From contig CAJNOJ010000218.1 in NCBI GenBank assembly GCA_905250025.1, forward strand, positions 68,570-132,569: a stretch of 64,000 bases of DNA, in the 5' to 3' direction. The notes under the pieces are model-generated. The model was not told the origin of the DNA and searched no databases. It saw nothing but the letters and a program-made list of their open reading frames with translations. Below are positions 1 to 11,160 of this stretch, piece after piece (positions within the stretch are counted from its first letter, which is position 1; the number at the start of each line of letters is the position of its first letter). Source of the DNA: Adineta ricciae. Lineage: Eukaryota; Rotifera; Eurotatoria; Adinetida; Adinetidae. The position numbers and the translations under genes are program-made.

Positions 1-553
1 ATCGGTATTATTTTAAAAACGAGGCAGATGGTTCTAATAGATTTCTTTTGTTCCTCAGAAAAACAAACTTCTTCAGTACAGTTATCTCAAAGATACACCC
101 TTTCCGAATCATTGGATTTTTTGCTACAATGAATAACAAGAAATAAAAAAAACGGTATCAACACAATAAAAACATTATTTCAAGTTTTATTTATTGGTGG
201 AATATGTATTCATATGAACACATGCGCTCAAATTTAAGTCGGTCATATTTAATGCGAATTCACCTGGTATCGTGAAAGCTCTTGTAGTGTTTCAAAAGAG
301 AGACAAAAGTCAAATCTGTGACCAGCCTCTTCATCCGCAATATGATGCCCATCCTCCTTTTGAAAACCGTTGATGACAATGCACTTTTATTAAACGAGCT
401 TTATTAGAAAGGTCAAAGAAAAAAACACAATTCCGCTTTTTATTCGCTACCAAATAGTTTTTTAATGGCTCGATGTTCCTGACAAAAATAAATCACTTAA
501 CAACATTAGAACAATGGCACAAATGGCACTCTATTTTCAATACTCATTTCCAA
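1..553. other. No gene seen upstream of the His-rich gene
   Basis: No convincing coding sequence is visible. The segment is AT-rich and is conserved in copy A' (about 39509-40061), so it is probably 5' flanking and promoter DNA of the gene starting at 636. Confidence 0.5.
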
Positions 554-560
554 TATAAAA
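554..560 (+). promoter_or_regulatory. Candidate TATA box of the His-rich secreted gene
   Basis: TATAAAA lies 82 bases upstream of the ATG at 636. The same motif at the same spacing is present before the second copy of the gene (40062-40068, ATG at 40144). Position and conservation fit a TATA element; no transcription start is visible. Confidence 0.5.
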
Positions 561-635
561 ACTAGATATGATCGAACAACACTCAATTATTCCATTTCAT
601 TTACTTCCATCTTCCTGGTCGGTCGTACACAGAAG

Positions 636-3600
636 ATGTCTTCATACTTATTTGCTCTTATCGCATTCCTGGCTGTGACCAGTTCAATCAATGCTCACGT
701 TGCCGAGCTAAGTAAGATTTTCTCTTAACTACTTGAATAATTCCAAGAGAAAACTTTATACAATTCTACTATAGAGCTCACAGCCACTGCAACTCTACAG
801 TCGCATGATTGCAAATCCAAAAACGCGAACACCGTCGAAGGCAAGATCGTTCTTAAGAACACTGATCACAACTTACTTGGGGATCACAAAGATACCCTAT
901 CCAAAGCCCTCACCGATCATGTTCGATCAGGATGTGCTGCTAACGCTAAATCAGAAGCCAACGTGCACACCGTCACAAAACTCGGTAACGGTGACTTGGA
1001 AGTAGCCTACACATGCACAGGTGTTAAAGACCACGACACGTGCCACAAGTCATTACACGCAGCCTGCGGAAGCGATCATGTAAAACAGACAATCGGAAAA
1101 TGTTCCCATTCTCACCCACAAACCGGCAAAGCAGCACCAGCGAAGCTCGAATTACCTACAGCAACTATTGGTAAGTCAAAGTCGCCACAAGTACCCAGTT
1201 GACACAGTCTGACTCACCCGCCGGCCGATCCAATTTTAACTAGTCATATTTCCTTTTAGCCGTCGCTGGATCTGCAACTCTACATTCGCATGACTGCAAA
1301 TCCAAAGACGCAACGAGCGTCGAAGGCAAGATCGTTCTTAAGAACACTGATCACAACTTACTCGGGGATCACAAAGATACCCTTTCGAAAGCCCTCACTG
1401 ACCATGTTCGATCAGGATGTGCTGCTAACGCTAAATCAGAAGCCAACGTGCACACCGTCACAAAATTGGGTAACGGTGACTTGGAAGTAGCCTACACATG
1501 CACAGGCGTTAAGGATCATGACACATGCCACAAGTCATTACACGCAGCCTGCGGAAGCGATCATGTCAAACAAACAATCGGAAAATGTTCCCATTCTCAC
1601 CCACAAACCGGCAAAGCAGCACCAGCGAAGCTCGAATTACCTACAGCAACTATTGGTAAGTCAAAGTCGCCACAAGTACCCAGTTGACACAGTCTGACTC
1701 ACCCGCTGGTCGATCCGATTTTGACTAATCATATTTCCTTTTAGCCGTGGCTGGATCTGCAGCTCTACATTCGCATGACTGCAAATCCAAAGACGCAACG
1801 AGCGTCGAAGGCAAGATCGTTCTTAAGAACACCGATCACAACTTACTTGGGGATCACAAGGACACCCTTTCGAAAGCCCTCACTGACCACGTTCGATCAG
1901 GATGTGCAGCTAACGCAAAATCGGAAGCCAACGTGCACACGGTCACAAAACTCGGTAACGGTGACTTGGAAGTAGCGTACACATGCACAGGTGTTAAAGA
2001 CCACGACACGTGCCACAAGTCATTACACGCAGCCTGCGGAAGCGATCATGTCAAACAAACAATCGGAAAATGTTCGCATTCCCACCCACAAACCGGCAAG
2101 GCAGCGCCACATGATGCACACACAGCTGCAACAGTTAAGAAAGAAACACATGCAGGTTTGTGAAGCTGCACGGAATCTTCTTCCTACACAGTCAAACTGG
2201 TGCGGTGCTCACCGGATTTTCATTTATTATTTTTTCCTTTTAGCCGTCACTGCCTCACCAGCTCTCCATTCACATGACTGCAAATCAAAGGATTCCCACA
2301 CGGTGGAAGGCAAGATTGTTCTTAAGAACACTGATCACAACTTGCTTGGCGACCACAAGGACGCCCTGTCCAAAGCCCTCACCGACCATGTTCGATCAGG
2401 ATGTGCTGCTAACGCTAAATCAGAAGCCAACGTGCACACCGTCACAAAATTAGGTAACGGCGACTTGGAAGTAGCCTACACATGCAAAGGTGTTAAAGAT
2501 CATGACACATGCCACAAGTCATTACATGCAGCCTGCGGAAGCGATCATGTAAAACAGACAATCGGAAAATGTTCTCATTCTCACGCACATACTGGCAAAC
2601 CAGCGCAGCATGATACCCACACAGCTGTGCCGCTCACACATGCGACGAAGGGCCACTCTGAACATGCTCCAGCAGGCACACACGCTGCAGCAGGAACGGA
2701 TGCCCCTCCTGAACATCAAGCCACGCATAAAGCAGAGCATGAAGCCTCACACAAACCAGAACATCATGAAGCCACCCATAAGCCAGAACATCATGAAGCC
2801 TCGCACAAGCCAGAACATCATGAAGCATCACACAACCCAGAACATCATGATGCCTCGCACAAGCCAGAACATCATGAAGCATCACACAAACCAGAACATC
2901 ATGAAGCCACGCACAAACCAGAACATCATGAAGCCACCCATAAGCCAGAACATCATGAAGCCACGCACAAACCAGAACATCATGAAGCCTCGCACAAGCC
3001 AGAACATCATGAAGCCACGCACAAACCAGAACATCATGAAGCCACCCATAAGCCAGAACATCATGAAGCCTCACACAAACCAGAACATCATGAAGCATCA
3101 CACAAACCAGAACATCATGAAGCCACCCACAAGCCAGAACATCATGAAGCCTCACACAAGCCAGAACACCATGGTAAGGACCATGAAGCCACGCACAAGC
3201 CAGAACACCATGGAGCCAGTCACAAGCCAGAACACCATGGTGTCTCACACAAGCCAGAACACCATGGTGTCTCACACAAGCCAGAACATCATGGTGCTTC
3301 ACACGAACCACAGCACCATGGCAAAGACCATGGAGCCACTCACAAGCCAGAACACCATGGTAAGGACCATGAAGCCACGCACAAGCCAGAACACCATGGT
3401 AAGGAACATGGAGCCAGTCACAAGCCAGAACACCACGGCAAGGACCATGAATCTACGCATAAGCCAGAACATCATGGTGCTTCACACAAGCCAGAACATC
3501 ATGGTGCTTCACACAAGCCAGAACATCATGATGCCTCACACAAGCCAGAACATCATGGTGCTTCACACAAGCCAGAACATCATGATGCCTCACACAAGCC

Positions 3601-5275
3601 AGAACATCATGGTGCCTCACACAAACCAGAACACGGTGCCTCACACAAACCAGAACATCATGATGCCTCACACAAGCCAGAACATCATGGTGCCTCACAC
3701 AAACCAGAACACGGTGCCTCACACAAGCCAGAACACCATGGCAAGGACCATGAAGGTACGCATAAGCCGGAACATCATGGTGCCTCGCACAAGCCAGAAC
3801 ACCATGGCAAGGACCATGAAGGTACGCATAAGCCGGAACATCATGGTGCCTCACACAAGCCAGAACATCATGGTGCCTCACACAAACCAGAACACGGTGC
3901 CTCACACAAGCCAGAACACCATGGTGCCTCACACAAACCAGAGCACCATGGCAAAGACCATGGAGCCACTCACAAGCCAGAACACCATGGTGCTTCACAC
4001 AAACCAGAGCACCATGGCAAAGACCATGGAGCCACTCACAAGCCAGTACATGGTGCCACACACAAGCCAGTGCATGGTGCCTCACACAAGCCAGAACACC
4101 ATGGCAAAGACCATGGAGCCACTCATAAGCCGGTGCATCACGGCAAGGCCGGTGACAAGGATCATACTCCATCGCATGCTCGACTTCCATTACATGATCA
4201 GTGTGGATTTCCAGGTATGGTGTTTATGCCTAGATTTGGTAACTCATTAATATCGAGTGTTAAATGGAATGATGTTTTTTTGTTGTGTGACGGCGCAGGA
4301 AAGTTGCTGTCGGAAGTAACTACATCTGTCAGTAGTGTAGCTGGTGTGGAGAAAGGTTGAGCTTGGTTGAAAGTGAGCTTAGTGTGCGAGTTTGAAGAAG
4401 TAAGTGATTTCGCGGGACAGAGAAGAGAAATAGGAAGAATGTTGGATGTGCTTGTATGTTTGGTATATTAATGTTCTCGTTTTAGGAAGATCTCATGGAC
4501 ATGATGATTCGTCTTCATCTGAAGAAAATCGAGTGAGACATGGTCATCCAGTAAGTAGAAAATGCGAATTGTGATGAACTTTGCTAGTAGATGGAATCCC
4601 TGTTGAGTTAATATTGTAAATTGAGGGTGAGGCGTAATTGAGTATATGTTGAGATTGGGATTTTAGTTGGAGGTTTGAAGTAGCAAATGTCAAAACTCAG
4701 AAGGAAAAAGTAGAATATAAAAAGTGGTTTGCTTTGAAAGGAGAACATAGATTGGAAATAGCTGTTGAGAAGTCTCATTCATCCCGAAGTCACTGTGGGA
4801 AATTGCATCATTTAAATTTATTCTAGCGACATTCACATCGAGACGACAGCTCATCGTCGGATGAAAATGACATTAAAAAACCTCAGGGTGGTTGTGGCCG
4901 ATGTGCAATGAGTCATATAGTTTCATCGGTTGTTCTCAATGGTCTTACAGTTGAGAAGGTTTCGCGAAAGTCCGGTGGAAATTTTGTCGAACAATTCAAA
5001 AATGCTTTACACAAGGAGATCCAAAGACATCATCAGAAAGGCGTCAAATCAATCAAAGTTACAGCTTTAAATACTTTCAACGACGATAAATTGATGGTCG
5101 ATTTTGTTACTTTTGTCGATCCGACACGTTACCATCAAATAAGTCGCGCTATTCGTCAAGCTCTTACCTCGAAAGCTGTAAGTTGAACACACCATTGTTT
5201 CGAGAGAAAAAAAGCATGATTTTCCCCCCCCTTATTTTATAGGTTGAAAAGGCACTCAAAGATCATTGCAATTAA
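636..5275 (+). CDS. Secreted His-rich protein with four repeated Cys domains and a C-terminal alpha/beta domain
   Basis: I reconstruct eight exons: 636-711, 775-1170, 1260-1655, 1745-2155, 2244-4214, 4486-4550, 4827-5177 and 5243-5275, giving 1,232 residues with consistent phases and GT...AG introns. Residues 1-20 form a signal peptide. Exons 2 to 5 each begin with one copy of a domain of about 100 residues starting SHDCKSK and ending GKCSHSH, with six cysteines. Exon 5 continues (residues about 592-1059) into about fifty units of the type HKPEHHEAS, interspersed with GKDH. An acidic DDSSSSEEN stretch follows, repeated as DDSSSSDEN, then a GGCGRC motif and a C-terminal domain whose strand-helix-strand-helix pattern resembles the repeated domain. 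I do not recognise the family. His and Asp/Glu richness suggests binding of metal ions or haem, but that is inference. TATA and AATAAA signals flank it. Confidence 0.85.
775..2243 (+). repeat. Tandem exon-intron duplication, unit 485 bp
   Basis: Exons 2, 3 and 4 begin exactly 485 bases apart (775, 1260, 1745) and each carries the same domain. The introns after exons 2 and 3 are almost identical over their length, starting GTAAGTCAAAGTCGCC, so not only exons but whole exon-plus-intron units were copied recently. A fourth, more diverged copy starts at 2244. The second genomic copy has only two such units (40283 and 40769). Confidence 0.9.
2740..4140 (+). repeat. Coding minisatellite, 27-bp unit (HKPEHH repeats)
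   Basis: The unit is about 27 bases and encodes variants of HKPEHHEAS, HKPEHHGAS and HKPEHHDAS, with 36-39 base variants that add GKDH. About fifty units are present and all stay in frame. Many neighbouring units are identical, which indicates ongoing slippage or unequal exchange. The other copy retains only a short piece of this array beside an N at 41112. Confidence 0.95.
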
Positions 5276-5375
5276 GAGTGTGCAAGACGCCCACTGTTTG
5301 CCTGAATAACAAGCCAATTTTGATTGATTCGGTATTTTTTGGTGTGAGATATTAATTTTTTCTCTCTGCATCTTC

Positions 5376-5381
5376 AATAAA
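5376..5381 (+). terminator. Polyadenylation signal AATAAA
   Basis: AATAAA lies about 100 bases after the stop codon of the His-rich gene and is conserved in the second copy at 42533-42538. Confidence 0.6.
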
Positions 5382-5710
5382 AGTATCATCTCATACGAGA
5401 TTGATATCACTCTTCATTCTCTCAAATAAATGTAGTGACGAAGACATGCGCCGCTCATCGATCAATCCTACGAAAAAAGTTCGTAGAAAATGTCGTCAAG
5501 ATCGAAACAGCACATGATGTAACTGAGAAACAAGATGAAGTTTATTTGTTTCGAAGGAGAAATTCCGAAAGAATATTGCCATTTTAATTCAGGCGACTAT
5601 AGGACGGATACATTATGCGTTGATACTCACGAATTTTTGTAATTTGATCTGATTTATTTCTTCTATTGGTCGAAATATCAAATAGATTTGTTACTTATGA
5701 AAATGTTCGA
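5382..5710. other. Convergent intergenic region
   Basis: Between the 3' ends of the His-rich gene (+) and the beta-helix gene (-) there is no coding signal. At about 5480 the second copy carries roughly 280 extra bases. Confidence 0.5.
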
Positions 5711-6919
5711 TTAACAGAAAAGATTATTCGAAATAATTGAATAAGTTGTATTGAAAATCCAATTATCTACTTGATTTTCCTTACAGATGTTATTCGAAAT
5801 GATAAATGTCGATCCATTAATGAACAGACCTTGCCCATTTTGAACTATTCGCGATGAAATGATCTGAAATTGTGTAACCGATTGATTTACTACCCAAATA
5901 CCCTTTCCTTTGTTATTTCTAACATGAACACCATCAAGAATAAAATTTCCACTTTTGATTGTAATTCCATTGCACCAATTTGAACTATTTGGACATTCAT
6001 AAACTCCTCCATTGAATATCGTTCCTCCACTAATAGTTAAAAGTGCACTTGTATTTTCGTCTACATAAACTTGATGTTTCGTACTTGACGCTGCCCATAT
6101 TCCCACGATTGAAACATAACTATTGTCACGTATAATTAACCCTTCGCCATTCGAATCAATTGTCGCTTGATTAATAAATATTTCTCTATTTGATCCATGT
6201 CCATTTACATTTTCAATCAAAATTCCTTGAGCTAAACCAATAATATCAGTGCTGTCAATATGAACACCTCCGTTATTTCCTGTACAATGAATTCCGATAC
6301 TTTGATCAAAACGAGTATTTGCTCCGATGATTCGTCCACCGAAAATTCGAATCTCTGATCCATAGCCGATTTCGATTCCTGTTCCACGGATATCCCACAT
6401 TATGACATCGCGTACTGTGTTTGTATCAGCAACGCCTGAAAAACATATTCCACTACTTATTGGACTGATTTTTGAATCATTCGAATTGAAAATGAGGTGT
6501 TCTATGTGACTTTTAACTAAATTTTCTCCATAAATACCGAATTTATTCAAGGATTTTCCAATCAAGCTCGATGTGATCACAAAGTCACGAATTGTTATTT
6601 CTGATATTTCGTTATTCATTTGTTTACTGGGTAAAATATGAATTAGATGATCGTCGAATTGCCATAAAAGAATCGAATTCATTCCATCACCACTGATTGT
6701 AAACGGAGCATTTGTTTGAAACATCAATGACGAGCGTATAACAAATGTTCCACTTGGAATGTAAAGAACGCCACCGTTGATCGTGCATTGAGAAATTGCC
6801 TTAAGAACCGCATTCGTATCATCGGTAGTTCCATCGCCAACTGCACCATAATCTTTAATATTGAATATTGTTGATGAAACTATATTGAATAGTAAAAGAA
6901 AAAATCCTAACCGAAACAT
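5711..6919 (-). CDS. Secreted pectate-lyase-like right-handed beta-helix protein
   Basis: A single exon encodes 402 residues. It starts with a signal peptide (MFRLGFFLLLFNIVSS) followed by NIKDYGAVGDGTTDDTNAV, the signature start of the pectate lyase 3 / glycoside hydrolase 28-like beta-helix superfamily. The rest shows short Gly/Asn-rich strands (SGDGMNS, GGVHIDSTDIIG, ISGGTIFNGG) typical of parallel beta-helix coils. Members cleave or bind acidic polysaccharides; the exact substrate cannot be read from the sequence. The protein is complete compared with the family and intronless, unlike most neighbours. An intronless gene of a mainly bacterial and fungal family in an animal genome suggests acquisition by horizontal transfer. 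A near-identical copy is at 43145-44353. Confidence 0.85.
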   Translation of the reverse strand: MFRLGFFLLLFNIVSSTIFNIKDYGAVGDGTTDDTNAVLKAISQCTINGGVLYIPSGTFVIRSSLMFQTNAPFTISGDGMNSILLWQFDDHLIHILPSKQMNNEISEITIRDFVITSSLIGKSLNKFGIYGENLVKSHIEHLIFNSNDSKISPISSGICFSGVADTNTVRDVIMWDIRGTGIEIGYGSEIRIFGGRIIGANTRFDQSIGIHCTGNNGGVHIDSTDIIGLAQGILIENVNGHGSNREIFINQATIDSNGEGLIIRDNSYVSIVGIWAASSTKHQVYVDENTSALLTISGGTIFNGGVYECPNSSNWCNGITIKSGNFILDGVHVRNNKGKGIWVVNQSVTQFQIISSRIVQNGQGLFINGSTFIISNNICKENQVDNWIFNTTYSIISNNLFC

Positions 6920-7217
6920 GTGTTCTTATCTTTTGGATATGATAAAATAGAATTTCATCTTCTCGAGACAAGATGCAGGAGAGTTTTTGCTTATTCTACA
7001 ATAAGATCATTGGCTTGTTTGAATGCTTTTGTAATCGATGGATTGTCTGGATTTGGTGGAGATGCAAGCTCGGAAATTGTTCCTTCTGATGAAAATCATC
7101 TTTTTTTGTGCATGAGAAAACACTATACTGTGATTCCATCGAACTATTTGATCACATTTTATTTATTTATTTCAGATAGAAAACGAGAAAGTATGAGCGT
7201 CATGATGTCTCTTTTTG

Positions 7218-8917
7218 TTAATAACGAAGAAATTTTTGAATACGAAAATTGAAAGTGTCTGATACGTATACATTCAGCTGTGAATCAAGTGCTAATGAAT
7301 ATGGAATTTGAAGGAGAATTGCATTGGCACCTAAAGTACTCGTTACACCAGCAATTGTTGTTGCATTTGATTCACCTGCTTTAAAAAATTGAATCCGATG
7401 ATTACCTGTATCGGCAACATAGAGATTGCCCATCCAGTCGAGGGTTAAATCTCGAGGCGAATTGAGTAATGTTGACGAGTAACCACTCGCGCCGCTAATG
7501 CTACCTGCCAAAAGTGTCCAGTTTCTGGCACCCAAAATCCAACGAACAATATTATTCGCATCATAGTTGGCGATAATCAGACTGTTTGATGATGATTCGA
7601 AATAGAGACCGTAAGGCGTATACAGTCGTGTGACACCCGTGCCAGGACCATTTCCGCCGGCTACGACTGTACCGTTTGATATGCCCAGACGATAACACAT
7701 TACTCGATGATTTCCCGAATCAGTGATGTAAAATTCATTTGAGACTGGATTGAGTGCAATGTCATACGGAGAGTTCAGCTGATTGCTTGATGAACCACTC
7801 GTGCCTAGGAGCGTCTAAGTGATTTTCATTCTCAAACCAAACACTAACTGCTTACCTGTTCCAGCGATAGTCGTGCCTGATGAGACGTTGTACGGCCAAA
7901 GTTGTACTCGATGATTGTTAGTATCTGCAACGTAAAGGTTGCCATTTGTATCAATGGCAGCACTAGAGGGCATATTCAAAGTCGTTGCTGATGCGCCTGC
8001 AGCACCATTAGCTTGTCCGGCAACCGTAGATCCATTCGGTGCGCCTGCTAACCATTTCTGAATTCGATTATTATTCTGATCAGCAATATACAACGTGTCA
8101 GCTGAATCGAATGTTAGGCCAGAAGGTTCGTGTAATCGGTCAAGAGCTGAACCCGGAGTGGCGACCTTTCCAGCTACAGTTATTCCAGTAGTATTCCAGC
8201 GAAGCAAGATGGTCGACGCTATCATAGTAGAAAATAAAAATATAAAGTAAAATATGTTTAATCCAAAGTAGAATTCCCATCAGACAAGCATGAGAAAGAA
8301 AGAAATCATTGCTCACATATAGTTGCACTACTATTAGTTTCAATGAACACGAGGTCAAAAACCTCCAAGATGGCTCAAACGTTCTTACTTGATACACAAT
8401 GTGATCCATTCCAATATTGGGATTGATTCTGTGCACATTGCGATTGATTGCTCGAAGAAATATTATACTCATTTCGACATATCGTTCCATCGTAAAATTG
8501 TCCTGATAGACATGACCAGTAACTATTATTTGTGCATACCAAATAACGATGAAGATCGTGGGACATAACGCAAATTTGTCCGTACAAAGAATAGAGATCA
8601 GGCACTTGTTTGACATAACCAATACGAGACATCGATGATGTTGATGAAATAAATAGACCGTCAGTAGCCCAAACAGCAAAGATGCGGCATAGGAAAGAAG
8701 CAGCGTCATAATCGAATGTCTGACATTTAATCTCAGATGAACAAATCATTGCACATTTTAAGATTGAAGGTATACCAAATTGACTTGACATCATATCTGT
8801 TGAACTATTAACTTGAAATTCCATCCCGAAAGAAGACATTTCGAATTGTACGCTATGCTGTTGCTGTACAGCAACAGAAGTTAGCGTCATTAATAAGAAT
8901 GTAGTCACAAGAAACAT
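7218..8917 (-). CDS. Secreted PAN/apple-like plus NHL-repeat protein
   Basis: Three exons on the minus strand, 8917-8389, 8218-7856 and 7804-7218, give 492 residues. Exon 1 has a signal peptide (MFLVTTFLLMTLTSVAV) and a Cys-rich region of PAN/apple type (CAMICSSEIKCQTFDYD, then FLCRIF) with further cysteines and several N-glycosylation sites. Exons 2 and 3 encode NHL beta-propeller repeats, with motifs such as LYIADQNNNRIQKW, LYVADTNNHRVQLW, FYITDSGNHRVMCY and LYVADTGNHRIQFF. The second intron is only 51 nt (7855-7805). Reading through it meets a stop, which could be mistaken for a broken gene; splicing restores the repeat as TGTSGSSSNQL. The protein is probably extracellular and binding; its ligand is unknown. 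The exon 1/2 junction is less certain than the rest. Confidence 0.8.
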
Positions 8918-9950
8918 AACTTTTAATGTCTCAAAAAATGCGTTCGATAGCAGGGAATGAACGAAGATGCTTTTATTTTAATGAAATATATAGTTCATGT
9001 GTTCATGGAGAAGTAAAGAATGCTTGTCAAAACTTTTGACCGATAAAAAAACAGAAGTAGGTTTTATGTGTTTTACACAAATCGTAGTTTTTCACAAGAG
9101 GATAGTTGAAAAACAAAAGTACCCAATGTATTTGATGGAAAATACTTGAAAATCAGAACGTTTCAATAACAAATGATCCTGATATTATAGCGATGCGTTC
9201 GTCAAGTGAATGCAAAGCAAACTTCAAGTAAATACAGCATTTAAGAAAAAGTAATGACACTTGTCGATCCATCAGTACCTTCACACCTACGTGTTAGTTC
9301 AGATATTATATTTCCATCTAACTTTCACCTTCGCTTCACAAATAAAAAACAAAAATCGTTCTCCATTCCGTGTACTAGCAGCTATTAAATATAAAGTGAA
9401 AAACGTGAACATTGTTATACATTGATTAAAACTAAAAAAAATCTGTTCTTTTCTGGTTTCTCAAAAGTCTTTCATGGTTCAATTATAGACAAATCGTACA
9501 TTGAAAAGTATTTCTTCTGTTTTCTGTAGACCATGTCATCACGACGAGTGTTATTTTATTTTGCTTACACAGGGTATCTTTGAATAGAACTCGAGTTCTT
9601 TGGTAATATTCGGATTTTAGCTGGACTGAAAGACCTTTTTAATCCTCAATCTTATTCACACGCTTATAAGTTATTTTTATTCATTTTAGCCAAACTGCAT
9701 TTCTTTTGAAGTTACGTCTCATTTTTGTGCATATTTTTTTTGTCATTCTCCAGTGTAATGTTTTGAAGTGTATGTTGACTTTTTTCTTCAGCAAAACAAA
9801 ATGTATGGATATTGTAAGAAAAAGACAACGTTTACCAACTAAAATATTCGTTTGATCCCGTAGCCATGCACAGCATTAAAAAATAGAATCTGCAATTTAA
9901 AAAGTAACTACAAGAGCAATCGACACTTTCAGGGAACTACGCAATTGTTG
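8918..9950. other. Non-coding stretch upstream of the NHL gene
   Basis: AT-rich sequence with no supported gene. It is conserved in the other copy (46353-47390) with small indels and likely contains the divergent 5' flanks of the NHL gene and of the adjacent ADP-ribosyltransferase remnant. Confidence 0.5.
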
Positions 9951-9954
9951 GCCT

Positions 9955-10700
9955 ATTGACATCGAAAAGATGAAAGATATCAGTGTAATCTGGTTGAATA
10001 ATCATATTGACACCAGCAAATAATATTACAGTTTACAATCGATCAGCATATTCACATACGATGATGAATGTCAATCGTAGTAGAACATGCCTGATCATTT
10101 CCGGTTCACTTGGGCAAACTTTTGTGTTTTGCATACATGATATTCTTCAATTGAATTTTCCTTGTATCTTTTGTCAAATCTTGTCATGAACAATGGACGA
10201 AAAACCGGAAAAGATCAAGCGTATTCTTATTGATATAACATATCACTTTGCAAAGGTATGGAGGGTACGTTCTATCGATATGATCAGAATGCCGTGCCAT
10301 TAAGTTTCACGACATCTGGGAGGAAACTCGATCCATTATTTATATACACGCGACTCTTCGAAGAGATACAATTATCCATCGATTTCGAACAATTGAGAAA
10401 GGCCAATTATGGGCTGATGTCGTTCATCAACTTCTTATCAACGAGTACACAACGAGAAGCGTCATTATTATTTAACATAACCAGGGTGCATTTTCAAAAG
10501 CACTAAAACATATGATAAATCAATAGTTGTATGCAAAAGGTCAACTCTCACAAATCACCTTAGCTTAGCTACATCCTTCAGCAATATCGATACGGTGTAT
10601 CAAAATATTGGCGATTATCGGAAATCACTCGAATACTATGAGAAAGCTCGTGTAATACAGCAGCAATCAGTTCATGTATACCATCCTAGTTTATATGTAT
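9955..10700 (+). pseudogene. ADP-ribosyltransferase / TPR gene remnant
   Basis: Short reading frames in different phases line up with one domain order. SGSLGQTFVFCIHDI and NFPCIFCQ belong to the N-terminal part. MEGTFYRYDQNAVPLSF and SFINFLSTSTQREAS resemble the R-S-E class arginine ADP-ribosyltransferase fold around its FLSTS motif. NIGDYRKSLEYYEKARVI is a tetratricopeptide repeat. Frameshifts and stop codons separate these pieces, so the gene is dead. The related piece at 27099-28337 shows the missing middle of such a protein. The second copy (47395-48250) is broken in slightly different places. Confidence 0.7.
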
Positions 10701-10863
10701 TGTTACGTTCATTTATAAACTATTCTTATGTATTGAGCATGTAGTTCGTCCATAAATAAATAACTTCAAGGCGTTTGATCTGAGTATATTCACCCAAGTC
10801 GTGTCTGGAAAAGATGTTACTACCACATGAAAATCATGATCCGCTGATTAGAGATCATATCAT

Positions 10864-11072
10864 GGGAACACATGTATGCTGCGGAAAAAGCAATGTTCAG
10901 GTTATAACCGATGCCTCATAGATCTACATGTCCAATAGTACTGATTGCAAAATTACTTAATCATATAAAAGAAAGAAAACTAAAGAAGTTGTTAAGTGTA
11001 CCATAAAAACAAATTGATTATTTTGTTCTTGATGAAAATTGTTTATTATTATGGTGTTTCACAAGTTGTAGA
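10864..11072 (+). pseudogene. Broken copy of small secreted protein gene
   Basis: This matches the intact 87-residue gene at 48643-48906 but lacks the start codon and most of the signal peptide (the first 45 or so coding bases are deleted) and carries in-frame stops, for example TAG after GATGCCTCA. The gene is therefore functional at most in the other copy. Confidence 0.75.
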
Positions 11073-11160
11073 TAAAATAAAGAAAAATAAATATTTTTTT
11101 CTTTGTTGATTAAAACAAACTAGGAAGTGTTTGTTTATTTGGATAGATCCTAGAGTTGCT

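Noticed and set aside
2740..4140. CRISPR-like array
   Set aside because: Units are contiguous with no unique spacers and encode an in-frame peptide repeat.
2610..4250. Long plus-strand frames in the other phases, and long minus-strand frames, over the His-rich repeat
   Set aside because: A 27-bp repeat (divisible by three) without stops in one frame keeps other frames open too. Only the HKPEHH frame joins signal peptide, Cys domains and downstream exons.
6920..7252. A 110-residue plus-strand frame between the beta-helix and NHL genes
   Set aside because: It overlaps the NHL last exon, is not conserved as a frame in the second copy and has no recognisable features.
7815..8225. The stop in the NHL gene of copy A as a pseudogene mutation
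   Set aside because: It lies inside a 51-nt GT...AG intron whose removal restores the NHL repeat in both copies.
10007..10189. A short 60-residue gene
   Set aside because: Its sequence is a segment of the decayed ADP-ribosyltransferase architecture.
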